34,511 bases of DNA, taken from a virus. The stretch covers positions 1 through 34,511 of the IMG/VR virus record IMGVR_UViG_3300025655_000147. One strand, written 5' to 3'. The notes under the pieces were generated by a model. That model was not told the DNA's origin, searched no databases, and saw nothing but the letters and a program-made list of their open reading frames with translations. Of the stretch, positions 1 through 6,978 are shown piece by piece. A program made the position numbers and the translations under genes. How positions within the stretch are numbered: the first letter of the stretch is position 1; the number at the start of each line of letters is the position of its first letter.

Positions 1-1
1 C

Positions 2-2785
2 GGCTACCTATCCGATGTCTATTTCATTGACGGTCAAGCCCTAGACGCAAGCAGCTTTGGTCAGTTCACCAACGGCTATTGGGAAGCTAAAGACTACGCT
101 GGCACATACGGTACAAACGGTTTCCACCTGACCTTCCAAGATGATGTGGTCAGCGAGGGGTTCAATGCAGTTACCTATCGTGGCAATGGTTCAGCGAATG
201 GTCAAAGCATAAGCGGGCTGGGCTTTCAGCCTGATTGGGTTTGGATAAAAATTAGAAACGGTTTGTCGGGTAATAACGTATTTGATTCGGTACGCGGCGC
301 AACTTATCGTTTATACACAAACGGAACAGCAGCGGAAGATACTCTTTCTGGAGTAACATCATTTGACGCAGACGGTTTTACGTTAGGTTCTGCCCTTAAT
401 GGTAGCGGGTACAATCACGTTGCGTGGAACTGGGATGCTGGCAGCGGTTCACCTGTCAGCAATACTGATGGGTCAATCGCCAGTACGGTCAAGGCTTCAC
501 AAGCTAATGGATTTAGCATCGTTACTTGGACAGCAACCACAGGAACAGTCGGACACGGGCTTGGGACTGCCCCAGAACTAATCATTGAAAAACGGCGCAG
601 TTCAACATCAGATTGGATTGTTGGAACTACGGCTATTGATGGGAGTAACGATTATTTAAGACTTAATACAACTGTTGGCAAAACTGATAGTGCTAGTGCT
701 TCCCCAACCGCAACCGTGTTTACACCGAATACAGGTTCAGGTGATGTTGTAGCCTACTGTTTCCATTCGGTGGCTGGCTACTCGTCCATCGGTAGCTTTA
801 CTGGCACAGGTGCGGCTGGTAATGCTGTGAACTGTGGCTTCCGTCCAGCTTGGCTTCTAGTAAAGGACACAACTAGCACAGGAAACTGGTTTATTTATGA
901 TAATACCAGAAGCGTTGATGGAACTTACGGTGATTATTTAAGGGCAAACCTATCTGACGCTGAAGGTAACTTTGACAGCTTTGTAGCTACAAGCACAGGA
1001 TTTGAAACTCTTGGTTCTGCACTCAATACATCTGGCAACACTTTTATCTATATGGCCTTTGCCGACACACGCGAAGCAGCCTTCTGGAAGGACGTATCTG
1101 GGCAGGGCAACCACTGGACACCTAACAACCTAGACTATCGTGACAGTCTGATTGACAGTCCGGCGAATAACTTTGCTGCAATGAACCCCTTATTGGATAC
1201 CACAGGAAACATCACATTTAGCGAAGGTAACTTAAAAACTGTAGACACTAACGCCAGCACATCTGGAAGTGCAATAGCTGTTAGCAGTGGCAAGTGGTTT
1301 GCTGAAATGGTTTGCACAGCTAAAACAGCTTCTAACGCTATGGTTGGTATATGTACTGTAGATGGGTTTGATAGCGACAGGCAGCTTGATGAGTCATTGA
1401 TTGGCGGTTCTGGTTACGGCTATGTAATGAACGGTTCAAAACTCCCCGGCGGTGCGGCTTATGGCGCAACTTGGGCTATTGGCGATGTTATTGGAATAGC
1501 GTTAGATTTAGATAGCGCACAAAACACTGTTACGTTTTACAAAAACGGTTCATCTCAAGGTGCTATCAATATTAATAATGCTGAATATGTTTTCTGTAAT
1601 AGTAACGGACAAGGAAGTTCCACGGTTACATATGTTTCTAACTTCGGCCAAGACAGCACCTTTTCTGGCGCAACCACCGCTGGCGGCAACCAAGACGACA
1701 ACGGCATAGGTGACTTTGCCTATGCGCCACCGTCAGGCTACCTTGCGCTTTGTACCGCAAACCTTCCAACGCCTACGATTGTGGATGGGTCGGAACATTT
1801 CAATACGGTGCTTTATACTGGTGATGGAACCAGCAGCAAAGCGGTGACTGGCACAAATCACACCCCAGATTTTTTGTGGTTTAAGAAAAGAAGCGGTGCT
1901 GAAAGTCACCATTTAGGTGACACAATCAGAGGCGCATCACAGCGGCTTGTATCTAATACAACAGCAGCAGAAACCACAGAAAGCGGTCTTGTATCATTTG
2001 ATAGTGACGGCTTTACAATCAGCGGTTCTGGTGGCGGTTCAACCAATGATAATGGCGCAACTTACGCAGCGTGGTCTTGGAAAGCTGGCGGTACAGCGGT
2101 CAGCAATACCGATGGTAGCATTACGTCACAGGTTTCCGCGAATACCACGGCAGGGTTTAGCATAGTTAGTTATACTGGTACAGGTTCTAACGCTACAGTT
2201 GGTCATGGTTTAGGCGTTACCCCAGATTTGGTAATTGTTAAGAATAGAGATTTTGCTGATAATTGGCGTGTCTGGAGTGTTGGTTTAAGCAGTGGAACTC
2301 ATTACATGAACCTTAATGGCACTAGCGCAGAAGCATCTAATTCCTCTTTCTTTACTGGACTTCCAACATCTTCTGTTTTTCAAATTGGAACTGACACTTC
2401 AGTAAATAGAGGCGGTGATGAACTCATAGCCTACTGTTTCGCAAACACAGACACCACTAAGGCGGGTTCCTACACCGGCAACGGCAGCACAGATGGGCCG
2501 TTTGTCTACACAGGGTTTAGGCCAGCTTGGGTTATGATTAAAAGTAGCACAACCGCACAATCGTGGGAAATTAGAGATGACAAACGTGAACCTTTTAACG
2601 ATGGTTCAAGAAATGTTTTATTTGCTGATAGTTCTGGTGCTGAAACAGTAGACGCATTTCCAATAGATTTTACATCAAACGGTTTTAAGTTAAGAAATAG
2701 TGGAAACGGAACTAACGCATCCGGCGCAACATTCATATTCCTCGCCTTTGCCGAAAACCCCTTTAAATACGCTAACGCCAGATAG
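2..2785 (+). CDS. Tail fibre / receptor-binding-like protein with SPRY-like domain (5' partial)
   Basis: The reading frame is open from base 2, so the start lies outside the window. The first residues (GYLSDVYFIDGQ...) continue straight into the rest, and the first in-frame GTG (146) is internal. The product is secreted-virion-like: rich in Gly, Ser, Thr and Asn, nearly Cys-poor, with no membrane segment. It has two halves (about 146-1060 and 1790-2785) built of related modules. Each half carries cores such as GFRPAWLLVK, GLGTAPELIIEK, GFRPAWVMIK and GLGVTPDLVIVK. Between them lies a SPRY/concanavalin-like domain (about 1190-1680) with KWFAEMV, GDVIGIALDLD and TVTFYKNG. This composition fits a phage receptor-binding or fibre protein. 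The adsorption role is inferred from composition and position, not from a catalytic motif. Confidence 0.75.
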   Translation, partial: GYLSDVYFIDGQALDASSFGQFTNGYWEAKDYAGTYGTNGFHLTFQDDVVSEGFNAVTYRGNGSANGQSISGLGFQPDWVWIKIRNGLSGNNVFDSVRGATYRLYTNGTAAEDTLSGVTSFDADGFTLGSALNGSGYNHVAWNWDAGSGSPVSNTDGSIASTVKASQANGFSIVTWTATTGTVGHGLGTAPELIIEKRRSSTSDWIVGTTAIDGSNDYLRLNTTVGKTDSASASPTATVFTPNTGSGDVVAYCFHSVAGYSSIGSFTGTGAAGNAVNCGFRPAWLLVKDTTSTGNWFIYDNTRSVDGTYGDYLRANLSDAEGNFDSFVATSTGFETLGSALNTSGNTFIYMAFADTREAAFWKDVSGQGNHWTPNNLDYRDSLIDSPANNFAAMNPLLDTTGNITFSEGNLKTVDTNASTSGSAIAVSSGKWFAEMVCTAKTASNAMVGICTVDGFDSDRQLDESLIGGSGYGYVMNGSKLPGGAAYGATWAIGDVIGIALDLDSAQNTVTFYKNGSSQGAININNAEYVFCNSNGQGSSTVTYVSNFGQDSTFSGATTAGGNQDDNGIGDFAYAPPSGYLALCTANLPTPTIVDGSEHFNTVLYTGDGTSSKAVTGTNHTPDFLWFKKRSGAESHHLGDTIRGASQRLVSNTTAAETTESGLVSFDSDGFTISGSGGGSTNDNGATYAAWSWKAGGTAVSNTDGSITSQVSANTTAGFSIVSYTGTGSNATVGHGLGVTPDLVIVKNRDFADNWRVWSVGLSSGTHYMNLNGTSAEASNSSFFTGLPTSSVFQIGTDTSVNRGGDELIAYCFANTDTTKAGSYTGNGSTDGPFVYTGFRPAWVMIKSSTTAQSWEIRDDKREPFNDGSRNVLFADSSGAETVDAFPIDFTSNGFKLRNSGNGTNASGATFIFLAFAENPFKYANAR

Positions 2786-2794
2786 GAGATACCA

Positions 2795-3343
2795 ATGGCA
2801 TATAAATACTCAGGTCGTATTATCCGCGCTGGCAAAGCGTGGACAGACAATGACGGAATACAGCACCCATCCAACTGGATGCTATGGGATGCGGCAACCA
2901 AAGCAGCCAAGGGGCTAGTCTGGGAAGATGACGCAGCCAGCTTTGATGGGCGGTTCTACTGGTCAGCCGGTGTGGCTAAGTCGCTGGATGACGTGAATGA
3001 GGTTGACGAGAACAACAACCCTGTGCTGGACGCTGACGGTCAACAGGTTGTGACCAAAGGGCTAAAGACTAACGCCATTCAACTGGTCAAGCGTCAAGCG
3101 GGTGACAAGCTGGCGGTAACTGACTGGATGGTTATCAAGGCATCTGAGGTTGCAGACTATTCATTGCCGACAGACGTTGCTACTGCCCGCGCCGCAATCC
3201 GCACAGCCAGCAACAATATCGAAGCAGCCATCACAGCGGCTAGTGATTTAACTGCGTTTATGGCATTATATGATGTGCCGGTTGATGCCGATGGCAATCC
3301 AACTGGCAACGCACCCATCAATAACTGGCCTGATGAGGCGTAA
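2795..3343 (+). CDS. Small fibre-associated protein, possible tail-fibre assembly/chaperone-like
   Basis: This 182-residue protein starts nine bases after the fibre gene behind a clear AGGAG site. The N-terminal part (MAYKYSGRIIRAGKAWTD) and the aromatic-rich middle are unfamiliar. The C-terminal third (about residues 108-165, DWMVIKASEVADYSLP then RAAIRTASNNIEAAI) looks like the helical region of phage fibre-assembly proteins: a Trp-anchored segment followed by an arginine-rich amphipathic helix. Position directly after a fibre supports a role as a fibre chaperone or fibre-bound subunit. The family assignment is weak. Confidence 0.5.
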   Translation: MAYKYSGRIIRAGKAWTDNDGIQHPSNWMLWDAATKAAKGLVWEDDAASFDGRFYWSAGVAKSLDDVNEVDENNNPVLDADGQQVVTKGLKTNAIQLVKRQAGDKLAVTDWMVIKASEVADYSLPTDVATARAAIRTASNNIEAAITAASDLTAFMALYDVPVDADGNPTGNAPINNWPDEA

Positions 3344-3519
3344 TGATGACCGAAGAAACCAAGACAACGGCTGACCTAGCTTTTGGCGGTATTACGATAG
3401 GCGCGTTCTTTGAGGCGTTGCCTGAGATTACTGCGCTGGTTGCGTTGTGTTGGTGGCTGCTGCGTATCTGGGAGACCGAGACCGTCAAGCGGTTGACTGG
3501 TCGACAGGACGATGTATAA
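3343..3519 (+). CDS. Small single-span membrane protein, holin-like
   Basis: A 58-residue gene whose ATG overlaps the preceding TAA (TAATGATG). A second in-frame ATG at 3346 is equally possible. GAGGCG just upstream serves as ribosome-binding site. The product has a polar N-terminus, one hydrophobic span (about residues 18-41, ending in the aromatic run CWWLLRIWE) and a charged tail. Size and topology fit small class II/III phage holins. The gene begins a run of overlapping lysis genes that ends with an M15 peptidase. The holin role is inferred from topology and position, not a family signature. Confidence 0.5.
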   Translation: MMTEETKTTADLAFGGITIGAFFEALPEITALVALCWWLLRIWETETVKRLTGRQDDV

Positions 3520-3712
3520 GGCGATTGTCCTAGCTTGTGTCATTGGTTCACCGACTAACTGTGTAGAATTTCACGATATTAGAGGCCCATATTATACTGA
3601 GAGAGAGTGTCGTAACCGCGCTATGGAGATGTCAAGGGCGGTAGGGGAGATAGCAAACTTAATGCCTATCAAATGGCGTTGTGACGTTCTAAAGAAAGGA
3701 ATGCTGTCATAG
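3512..3712 (+). CDS. Small Cys-containing protein, possibly exported
   Basis: A 66-residue protein overlapping the upstream gene by eight bases, with AGGA just before the ATG. The hydrophobic N-terminus (MYKAIVLACVIG) could be a short export signal, although its positive charge is minimal. Four cysteines (C9, C17, C33, C57) could form disulfides outside the cytoplasm. The pattern around GPYYTERECRNRA recurs, in my recollection, in small proteins of marine phages of unknown function. Its place between holin-like genes suggests a lysis accessory role such as a spanin-like or periplasmic factor, but nothing proves this. Confidence 0.5.
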   Translation: MYKAIVLACVIGSPTNCVEFHDIRGPYYTERECRNRAMEMSRAVGEIANLMPIKWRCDVLKKGMLS

Positions 3713-4185
3713 ACCCTATTAGCATCACAGCGGCTGTCAGTGGGGCTACAGCGGCGTTTAACACTATCAAGAGTATGATTGCTGCTGGCAGAGACATTGA
3801 ATCCTGTATGGGCGATGTGTCGCGCTGGATGAAGATGGCATCTGACGTTGACCAGGCCGAGAAACAGGCCAAGAACCCACCTATATTTAAGAAGCTATTA
3901 GCCGCTGGTTCTGTTGAGGAGGAGGCGTTACAGGCTTACGCAGCCAAGAAGAAGCTGGAAGCGCAGCGACAGGAACTCAAGAACTTTCTGAACATGTCAT
4001 ACGGCCCACAAGCCTGGGCAGATTTAATCCAGCTTGAAGGCAGAATAAGGAAACAGAGACAGGAAGCCATTTACAAGCAGCAAGAAAGACGGCGGCAAAT
4101 ACTAGAGGTAGTGGTTGTTGTGACTGCAACTGGACTAGGCGCTGCCTTATTGTTATTTATAATCTGGCTGGCGGTAAGAACCTGA
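3709..4185 (+). CDS. Membrane-anchored lysis-region protein with apparent AUA start
   Basis: The obvious internal ATG (3775) would cut off a convincing N-terminus: DPISITAAVSGATAAFNTIK precedes it in frame. The frame is open back to 3685 with no ATG, GTG or TTG. The only plausible initiator is ATA at 3709, eight bases after AAAGAAAGGA and overlapping the upstream stop (ATAG), which gives 158 residues. The rest is a charged helical middle (VEEEALQAYAAKKKLEAQRQ) and a C-terminal hydrophobic span (EVVVVVTATGLGAALLLFIIWLAV). Its topology and neighbours suggest a lysis or envelope role. Alternatives are an assembly or true base change of ATG, or a minus-one fusion with the upstream gene. Confidence 0.65.
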   Translation: MDPISITAAVSGATAAFNTIKSMIAAGRDIESCMGDVSRWMKMASDVDQAEKQAKNPPIFKKLLAAGSVEEEALQAYAAKKKLEAQRQELKNFLNMSYGPQAWADLIQLEGRIRKQRQEAIYKQQERRRQILEVVVVVTATGLGAALLLFIIWLAVRT

Positions 4186-4186
4186 T

Positions 4187-4600
4187 ATGAGTCAGACAAC
4201 CACGGGCTTGATTGGTGAATACCTGGCAGCGGGAATTATGTTATCATTAGGCTGGCGAGTGTCGATGTGCCAGCAAGACAAAGTGGATTTATTGGCGTGG
4301 AAAGATGATGAATATATCAGGATACAAGTTAAGACTGCGCAGCTATCTGGCGAGAAAGATGCTAGAACTCCGGTGTACCATTTTCAGTTTGGTAGTGGAC
4401 AAAAGAATAAAATTTTACCAAGTGAGAAAGACTATGACATATTATGCCTTGTGGGCTATCAACATCGGAAAGCGTTGTTCTTGCCAATCGCCCAAGTGCA
4501 ACAATATTCTAAGCGCATGTCGCCCCAGTTATTTGATGCGCCTAAAGCGGAGTTGCATTCGTTTAATAAGGCGCTTGCGGCAGTTAGGGCGGCACGATGA
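4187..4600 (+). CDS. PD-(D/E)XK family nuclease-like protein
   Basis: A 137-residue protein with the compact PD-(D/E)XK layout. GLIGEYLAAGIMLSLGW carries the motif-I glutamate (E11), followed by DKVDLL (D34) and IQVKTA (Q47-V-K49). This matches small phage and plasmid endonuclease-like proteins of the PDDEXK_11 type, usually without known substrates. It could act in host DNA breakdown, junction cleavage or defence. It sits oddly among lysis genes, two bases after one membrane protein and overlapping the next gene by ATGA. Fold assignment is fairly confident; function is open. Confidence 0.65.
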   Translation: MSQTTTGLIGEYLAAGIMLSLGWRVSMCQQDKVDLLAWKDDEYIRIQVKTAQLSGEKDARTPVYHFQFGSGQKNKILPSEKDYDILCLVGYQHRKALFLPIAQVQQYSKRMSPQLFDAPKAELHSFNKALAAVRAAR

Positions 4601-4824
4601 GTGCTAAACAGATACTTGAGTGGAAGATACTGCCACGCTTTATGATGCTGGTTATGACGCTAATGAGTTGGCGTGTGGTAGAATGGTTTATGTCGTTGCC
4701 TAATCCAAGCCCTTCACAAGCTGGCCTGGTTAGTGTGGTGACTGGCGCGATGACTGGCGCATTTGCAGTCTGGATGAACCATGAGGGTAAAGGACATGGC
4801 CAAGAAAGTAGAAGTAAAGTTTGA
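4597..4824 (+). CDS. Two-span membrane protein, putative holin
   Basis: A 75-residue protein with two hydrophobic stretches (about residues 13-33 and 41-60) separated by SLPNPSPSQ, and a charged tail (NHEGKGHGQESRSKV). This is the usual size and layout of class II holins, which make the membrane lesion that frees the endolysin. The ATG overlaps the stop of the upstream nuclease-like gene (ATGA), so translation is probably coupled. A second, three-span holin-like protein follows at 4908, so one of them may instead be an antiholin or pinholin. Confidence 0.6.
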   Translation: MSAKQILEWKILPRFMMLVMTLMSWRVVEWFMSLPNPSPSQAGLVSVVTGAMTGAFAVWMNHEGKGHGQESRSKV

Positions 4825-4906
4825 ACCTAAAAAGCCAAAGCATAGGCCAGGCCAACACAAGAAGCGGGTAAACAAACGCAATAAGGTAAAAACATTCTGG
4901 GGGTAA
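4796..4906 (+). CDS. Tiny basic protein (36 aa)
   Basis: ATG at 4796 follows GAGGGTAAAGGA and overlaps the 3' end of the holin-like gene. The product starts MAKKVEVKFEPKKPKHRP, ends KVKTFWG, and is almost half Lys, Arg and His. The next gene starts one base after its stop. Such tiny Lys/Arg-rich proteins are common in marine podoviruses, but I know no function. A nucleic-acid- or membrane-binding role is only a guess from charge. Confidence 0.6.
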   Translation: MAKKVEVKFEPKKPKHRPGQHKKRVNKRNKVKTFWG

Positions 4907-4907
4907 T

Positions 4908-5303
4908 ATGTTACAAGCACTGATTGGGCCTGTCACTGGGCTATTAGACAAATTCATTGAAGACAAAGACCAGAAAGCCCAACTGGCCCATGAGATTGCC
5001 ACTATGTCAGAAAGACATATGCAAGAACAAATCATGGGGCAGCTTGAGATAAACAAGGCAGAGGCACAGCATCGTAGCATCTTTGTGGCGGGCTGGAGAC
5101 CATTTCTTGGCTGGATTTTGGCGAGTGCAATGGGGTGGCACTTTATTTTTGCCCCTGTTACAATTTTTGTATGTGCTTACTTGGGTGTAGAAATACCAGA
5201 GTTACCTGTATTTGACATGGATAGCCTGATGACTGTACTCTTAGGTATGCTTGGACTTGGTGGTCTAAGGACGGTAGAAAAGTTAAAGAAGGTAACAAAA
5301 TGA
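4908..5303 (+). CDS. Holin of the three-transmembrane type
   Basis: A 131-residue protein. An amphipathic N-terminus (IGPVTGLLDKFIEDKDQKAQL) and a charged coiled region (HMQEQIMGQLEINKAEAQH) lead into GWRPFLGWILASAMGWHFIFAPV and further hydrophobic spans near residues 80-95 and 107-122, then a basic tail. The Trp-Arg-Pro motif followed by aromatic-rich spans is typical of the holin_3TMs family. It would time lysis by permeabilising the inner membrane. It overlaps the next tiny gene by ATGA. Confidence 0.75.
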   Translation: MLQALIGPVTGLLDKFIEDKDQKAQLAHEIATMSERHMQEQIMGQLEINKAEAQHRSIFVAGWRPFLGWILASAMGWHFIFAPVTIFVCAYLGVEIPELPVFDMDSLMTVLLGMLGLGGLRTVEKLKKVTK

Positions 5304-5449
5304 AGCGCGGTTTATATGCGAACATCCACGCCAAGCGTAAACGTATTAAAGCTGGTAGTGGAGAAACGATGCGCAAGCCTGGAAGCAAAGGCGCACCGAC
5401 GGCAAAGGCGTTCAAGCAATCGGCAAAGACAGCCAAGAGGAAGAAATGA
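5300..5449 (+). CDS. Tiny basic protein (49 aa)
   Basis: The ATG overlaps the holin stop (ATGA). The product begins MKRGLYANIHAKRKRIKAGS and continues with MRKPGSKGAPTAKAF, ending in a Lys/Arg cluster. The MKRGLYANIHAKRKR N-terminus recurs in many phage genomes in my experience, always as an uncharacterised short basic protein near lysis or structural genes. Overlapping starts and stops on both sides and reading-frame integrity support a true gene. It may be DNA-binding or virion-packaged; no function is known to me. Confidence 0.65.
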   Translation: MKRGLYANIHAKRKRIKAGSGETMRKPGSKGAPTAKAFKQSAKTAKRKK

Positions 5450-5568
5450 TGCCATACAACAAGTATTCACCAAAGCAGAAGAAGCTGGCTGCAATGGCTT
5501 CGCCTCGCAAGAAGATTACCGGCGCAGACCTAAAGGCAGTCAAGAAAGCTAAGAAGAAAAAGAAATGA
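5446..5568 (+). CDS. Tiny Lys-rich protein (40 aa)
   Basis: ATG at 5446 overlaps the upstream TGA. An adjacent in-frame ATG is at 5449. The sequence MPYNKYSPKQKKLAAMASP then RKKITGADLKAVKKA ends in a run of five lysines. It shares its overall composition with the two other tiny basic genes of this block, and its stop overlaps the start of the M15 peptidase (ATGA). Function is unknown. Confidence 0.6.
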   Translation: MMPYNKYSPKQKKLAAMASPRKKITGADLKAVKKAKKKKK

Positions 5569-6020
5569 GTTATTATCTGTCGCCCAACTTTACGTTGGAG
5601 GAGATGGTTAAAAGCCAGACTGCTGACCGTAAAGGCATACCGAATACTCCAGAGTTGCATCATATAGAAGCAATGGAGATGTTATGTGAGAAGATATTAC
5701 AACCAATTCGTGACGAGTTTGGGCCATTTATGGTATCAAGTGGATACCGCAGTCCAGAGTTGTGCATTGCTATTGGCAGTAGTTTAGACAGCCAGCATGC
5801 CAAGGGCGAGGCGGCAGACTTTGAGGTTCCAGGCATAGACAACTATGACTTGGCTAAATGGATTGAGGACAACCTAGACTATGACCAGCTTATTCTTGAG
5901 TGCTACACTGGCGGTAATTCTGGCTGGATACATTGTAGCTACGTTGAGAGTGGTCGAGGCGAGTCGCTTACATACAACAAACACAATGGATACGTCCACG
6001 GGCTGAAGAAAGATGGCTAG
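5565..6020 (+). CDS. M15-family peptidase, probable endolysin
   Basis: This 151-residue protein has the zinc ligands of M15 D-Ala-D-Ala carboxypeptidases/L-Ala-D-Glu endopeptidases: SQHAKGEAADFE (H78, D85) and WIHCSY (H123). A VSSGYRSP motif precedes them. The whole protein is one catalytic domain (about residues 5-148) without a signal peptide, so it would need a holin to reach peptidoglycan. It is translationally coupled to the preceding tiny gene and follows several holin-like proteins, which supports a lysis role. A virion-bound or tail peptidase is less likely. Confidence 0.85.
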   Translation: MSYYLSPNFTLEEMVKSQTADRKGIPNTPELHHIEAMEMLCEKILQPIRDEFGPFMVSSGYRSPELCIAIGSSLDSQHAKGEAADFEVPGIDNYDLAKWIEDNLDYDQLILECYTGGNSGWIHCSYVESGRGESLTYNKHNGYVHGLKKDG

Positions 6021-6285
6021 GAAGCCTATATCAAAGAAGACACTGAAGTGTAATAAGCCTCGCCGTACTCCAGGCCACAAGACTAAATCGCATGTGGTCA
6101 AAGCCTGTTCCGGTGGCAAGGAAAAGATTATCCGCTTTGGTCAGCAAGGCGTATCTGGTGCCGGTAAGTCACCTAAGACCGCAGCGCAAAAGGCACGACG
6201 CAAATCTTTCAAAGCGCGTCATGCCAAGAATATTGCCAAGGGCAAAATGTCAGCCGCTTACTGGGCTAACAAGGTTAAGTGGTAG
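6013..6285 (+). CDS. Small basic protein, conserved in marine phages (DUF5872-like)
   Basis: A 90-residue, strongly basic protein overlapping the peptidase end by eight bases. Recognisable segments are TLKCNKPRRTPGHKTKSH, KIIRFGQQGVSGAGK and the C-terminal SFKARHAKNIAKGKMSAAYW. I recognise this pattern from many phages, where it is uncharacterised; the DUF5872 label is from memory. The charge suggests nucleic-acid binding. It is the last rightward gene: its 3' end overlaps the oppositely oriented DnaA-domain gene by 11 bp with no terminator visible between them. Confidence 0.7.
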   Translation: MARKPISKKTLKCNKPRRTPGHKTKSHVVKACSGGKEKIIRFGQQGVSGAGKSPKTAAQKARRKSFKARHAKNIAKGKMSAAYWANKVKW

Positions 6286-6649
6286 TTATATACTGAGTGA
6301 TTGCCTCTGCCTTTTCTAGCATCTCTTTCAAATTGTCTGAGACTTTGCGCTTCTCCAAGTGCATAGCTGATGTATGGTCACGGGCTATTATGCTGCCTAT
6401 AGTCGGGTAGCTAAAGTCTGTATGCTTTACGCATAGTAAAACAAACAACTGCCTTGCATCCACAAAGGATAATTTCCGGTTGTGTCTGCGTAAGTCTTTC
6501 AATGACAGCCCAGAAACAGTGAATACAATATTCTCAATGTTCTCTACATCTAACTCACAACAGTATCTTTTCCAGTGTTTTGGGTCTGCCGGATTATAAC
6601 CTTTGTTATAACTCGTTCCAGTAGTCGGAAATTGTACGACTTGTCCCAT
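6275..6649 (-). CDS. DnaA domain IV-like DNA-binding protein
   Basis: A 124-residue protein. Its C-terminal half matches the DnaA box-binding domain: DARQLFVLLCVKHTDFSYPTIG (about residues 65-86) and RDHTSAMHLEKRK (about 90-102), close to the bacterial signature GRDHTTVLHA. No AAA+ ATPase, P-loop or domain I is present, so it can bind DNA but cannot form a DnaA helix by itself. It may mark a phage origin, recruit or compete with host DnaA, or regulate transcription. The start is fixed by GAGGAGGGC seven to nine bases upstream. It is the distal gene of the leftward early operon. Confidence 0.75.
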   Translation of the reverse strand: MGQVVQFPTTGTSYNKGYNPADPKHWKRYCCELDVENIENIVFTVSGLSLKDLRRHNRKLSFVDARQLFVLLCVKHTDFSYPTIGSIIARDHTSAMHLEKRKVSDNLKEMLEKAEAITQYITTT

Positions 6650-6812
6650 GATAGCCCTCCTCGTTTTTCTTTTTGACTAGGCAGCTTTTCTCTATTGAAT
6701 GGCAGTACATCTTCTTATTGCCACTAACCACCCAGCCGCCGTGTTGAATGAAGTGTTCTTTGCCGCAGAAATCGCAGCTAATCTTCCTGGTATCTGTCTT
6801 CTTCTTTGCCAC
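6606..6812 (-). CDS. Small zinc-ribbon-like protein
   Basis: A 68-residue protein with two Cys clusters, CDFCGKEH (C13, C16) and CHSIEKSC (C37, C44), plus H20 and H24, so one structural zinc site is likely. The start appears to be GTG (6812) behind GGAG about ten bases away. It overlaps the genes on both sides by 34-44 bp in the compact early operon. No family is recognised; it may be a nucleic-acid-binding or replication accessory factor. Confidence 0.6.
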   Translation of the reverse strand: MAKKKTDTRKISCDFCGKEHFIQHGGWVVSGNKKMYCHSIEKSCLVKKKNEEGYHGTSRTISDYWNEL

Positions 6813-6978
6813 AACGTTTTAACTCCACAACGCTACGATGCACCAGTTCCTGTGCCATGTTCAGCATTTGGGTATAGGTCATCTGCTTGAAGTATGACTC
6901 ACCATGAAGGGTAAGTAGCAGCCCATTGGGATAGACTGCTACTAGGATTTGCGAATCAGAATGGGATGTTATCGTCAT
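6778..6978 (-). CDS. Small early protein of unknown function
   Basis: A 66-residue protein starting at ATG 6978 within the end of the SSB-like gene. It shows a beta-rich N-terminus (SQILVAVYPNGLLLTLHGESY) and an amphipathic helix (TYTQMLNMAQELVHRSVVEL) with an acidic tail. There is no membrane span, cysteine pair or known motif. The overlap with both neighbours and the shared operon place it with recombination/replication functions. Confidence 0.55.
   Translation of the reverse strand: MTITSHSDSQILVAVYPNGLLLTLHGESYFKQMTYTQMLNMAQELVHRSVVELKRCGKEEDRYQED

Noticed and set aside
146-2785. Diversity-generating retroelement acting on the fibre gene
   Set aside because: No reverse transcriptase, template repeat or adenine-mutated variable repeat is visible anywhere in the window.
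3685-3712. Programmed minus-one frameshift from the Cys-rich gene into the membrane protein
   Set aside because: AAG-AAA-GGA does not allow good re-pairing after a minus-one slip; AUA initiation with a well-spaced ribosome-binding site fits better, although the alternative is not excluded.
4305-4607. 100-codon plus-strand frame inside the PD-(D/E)XK gene
   Set aside because: Its protein is low-complexity and Arg/Ser/Cys-rich, whereas the other frame has a complete nuclease motif set.
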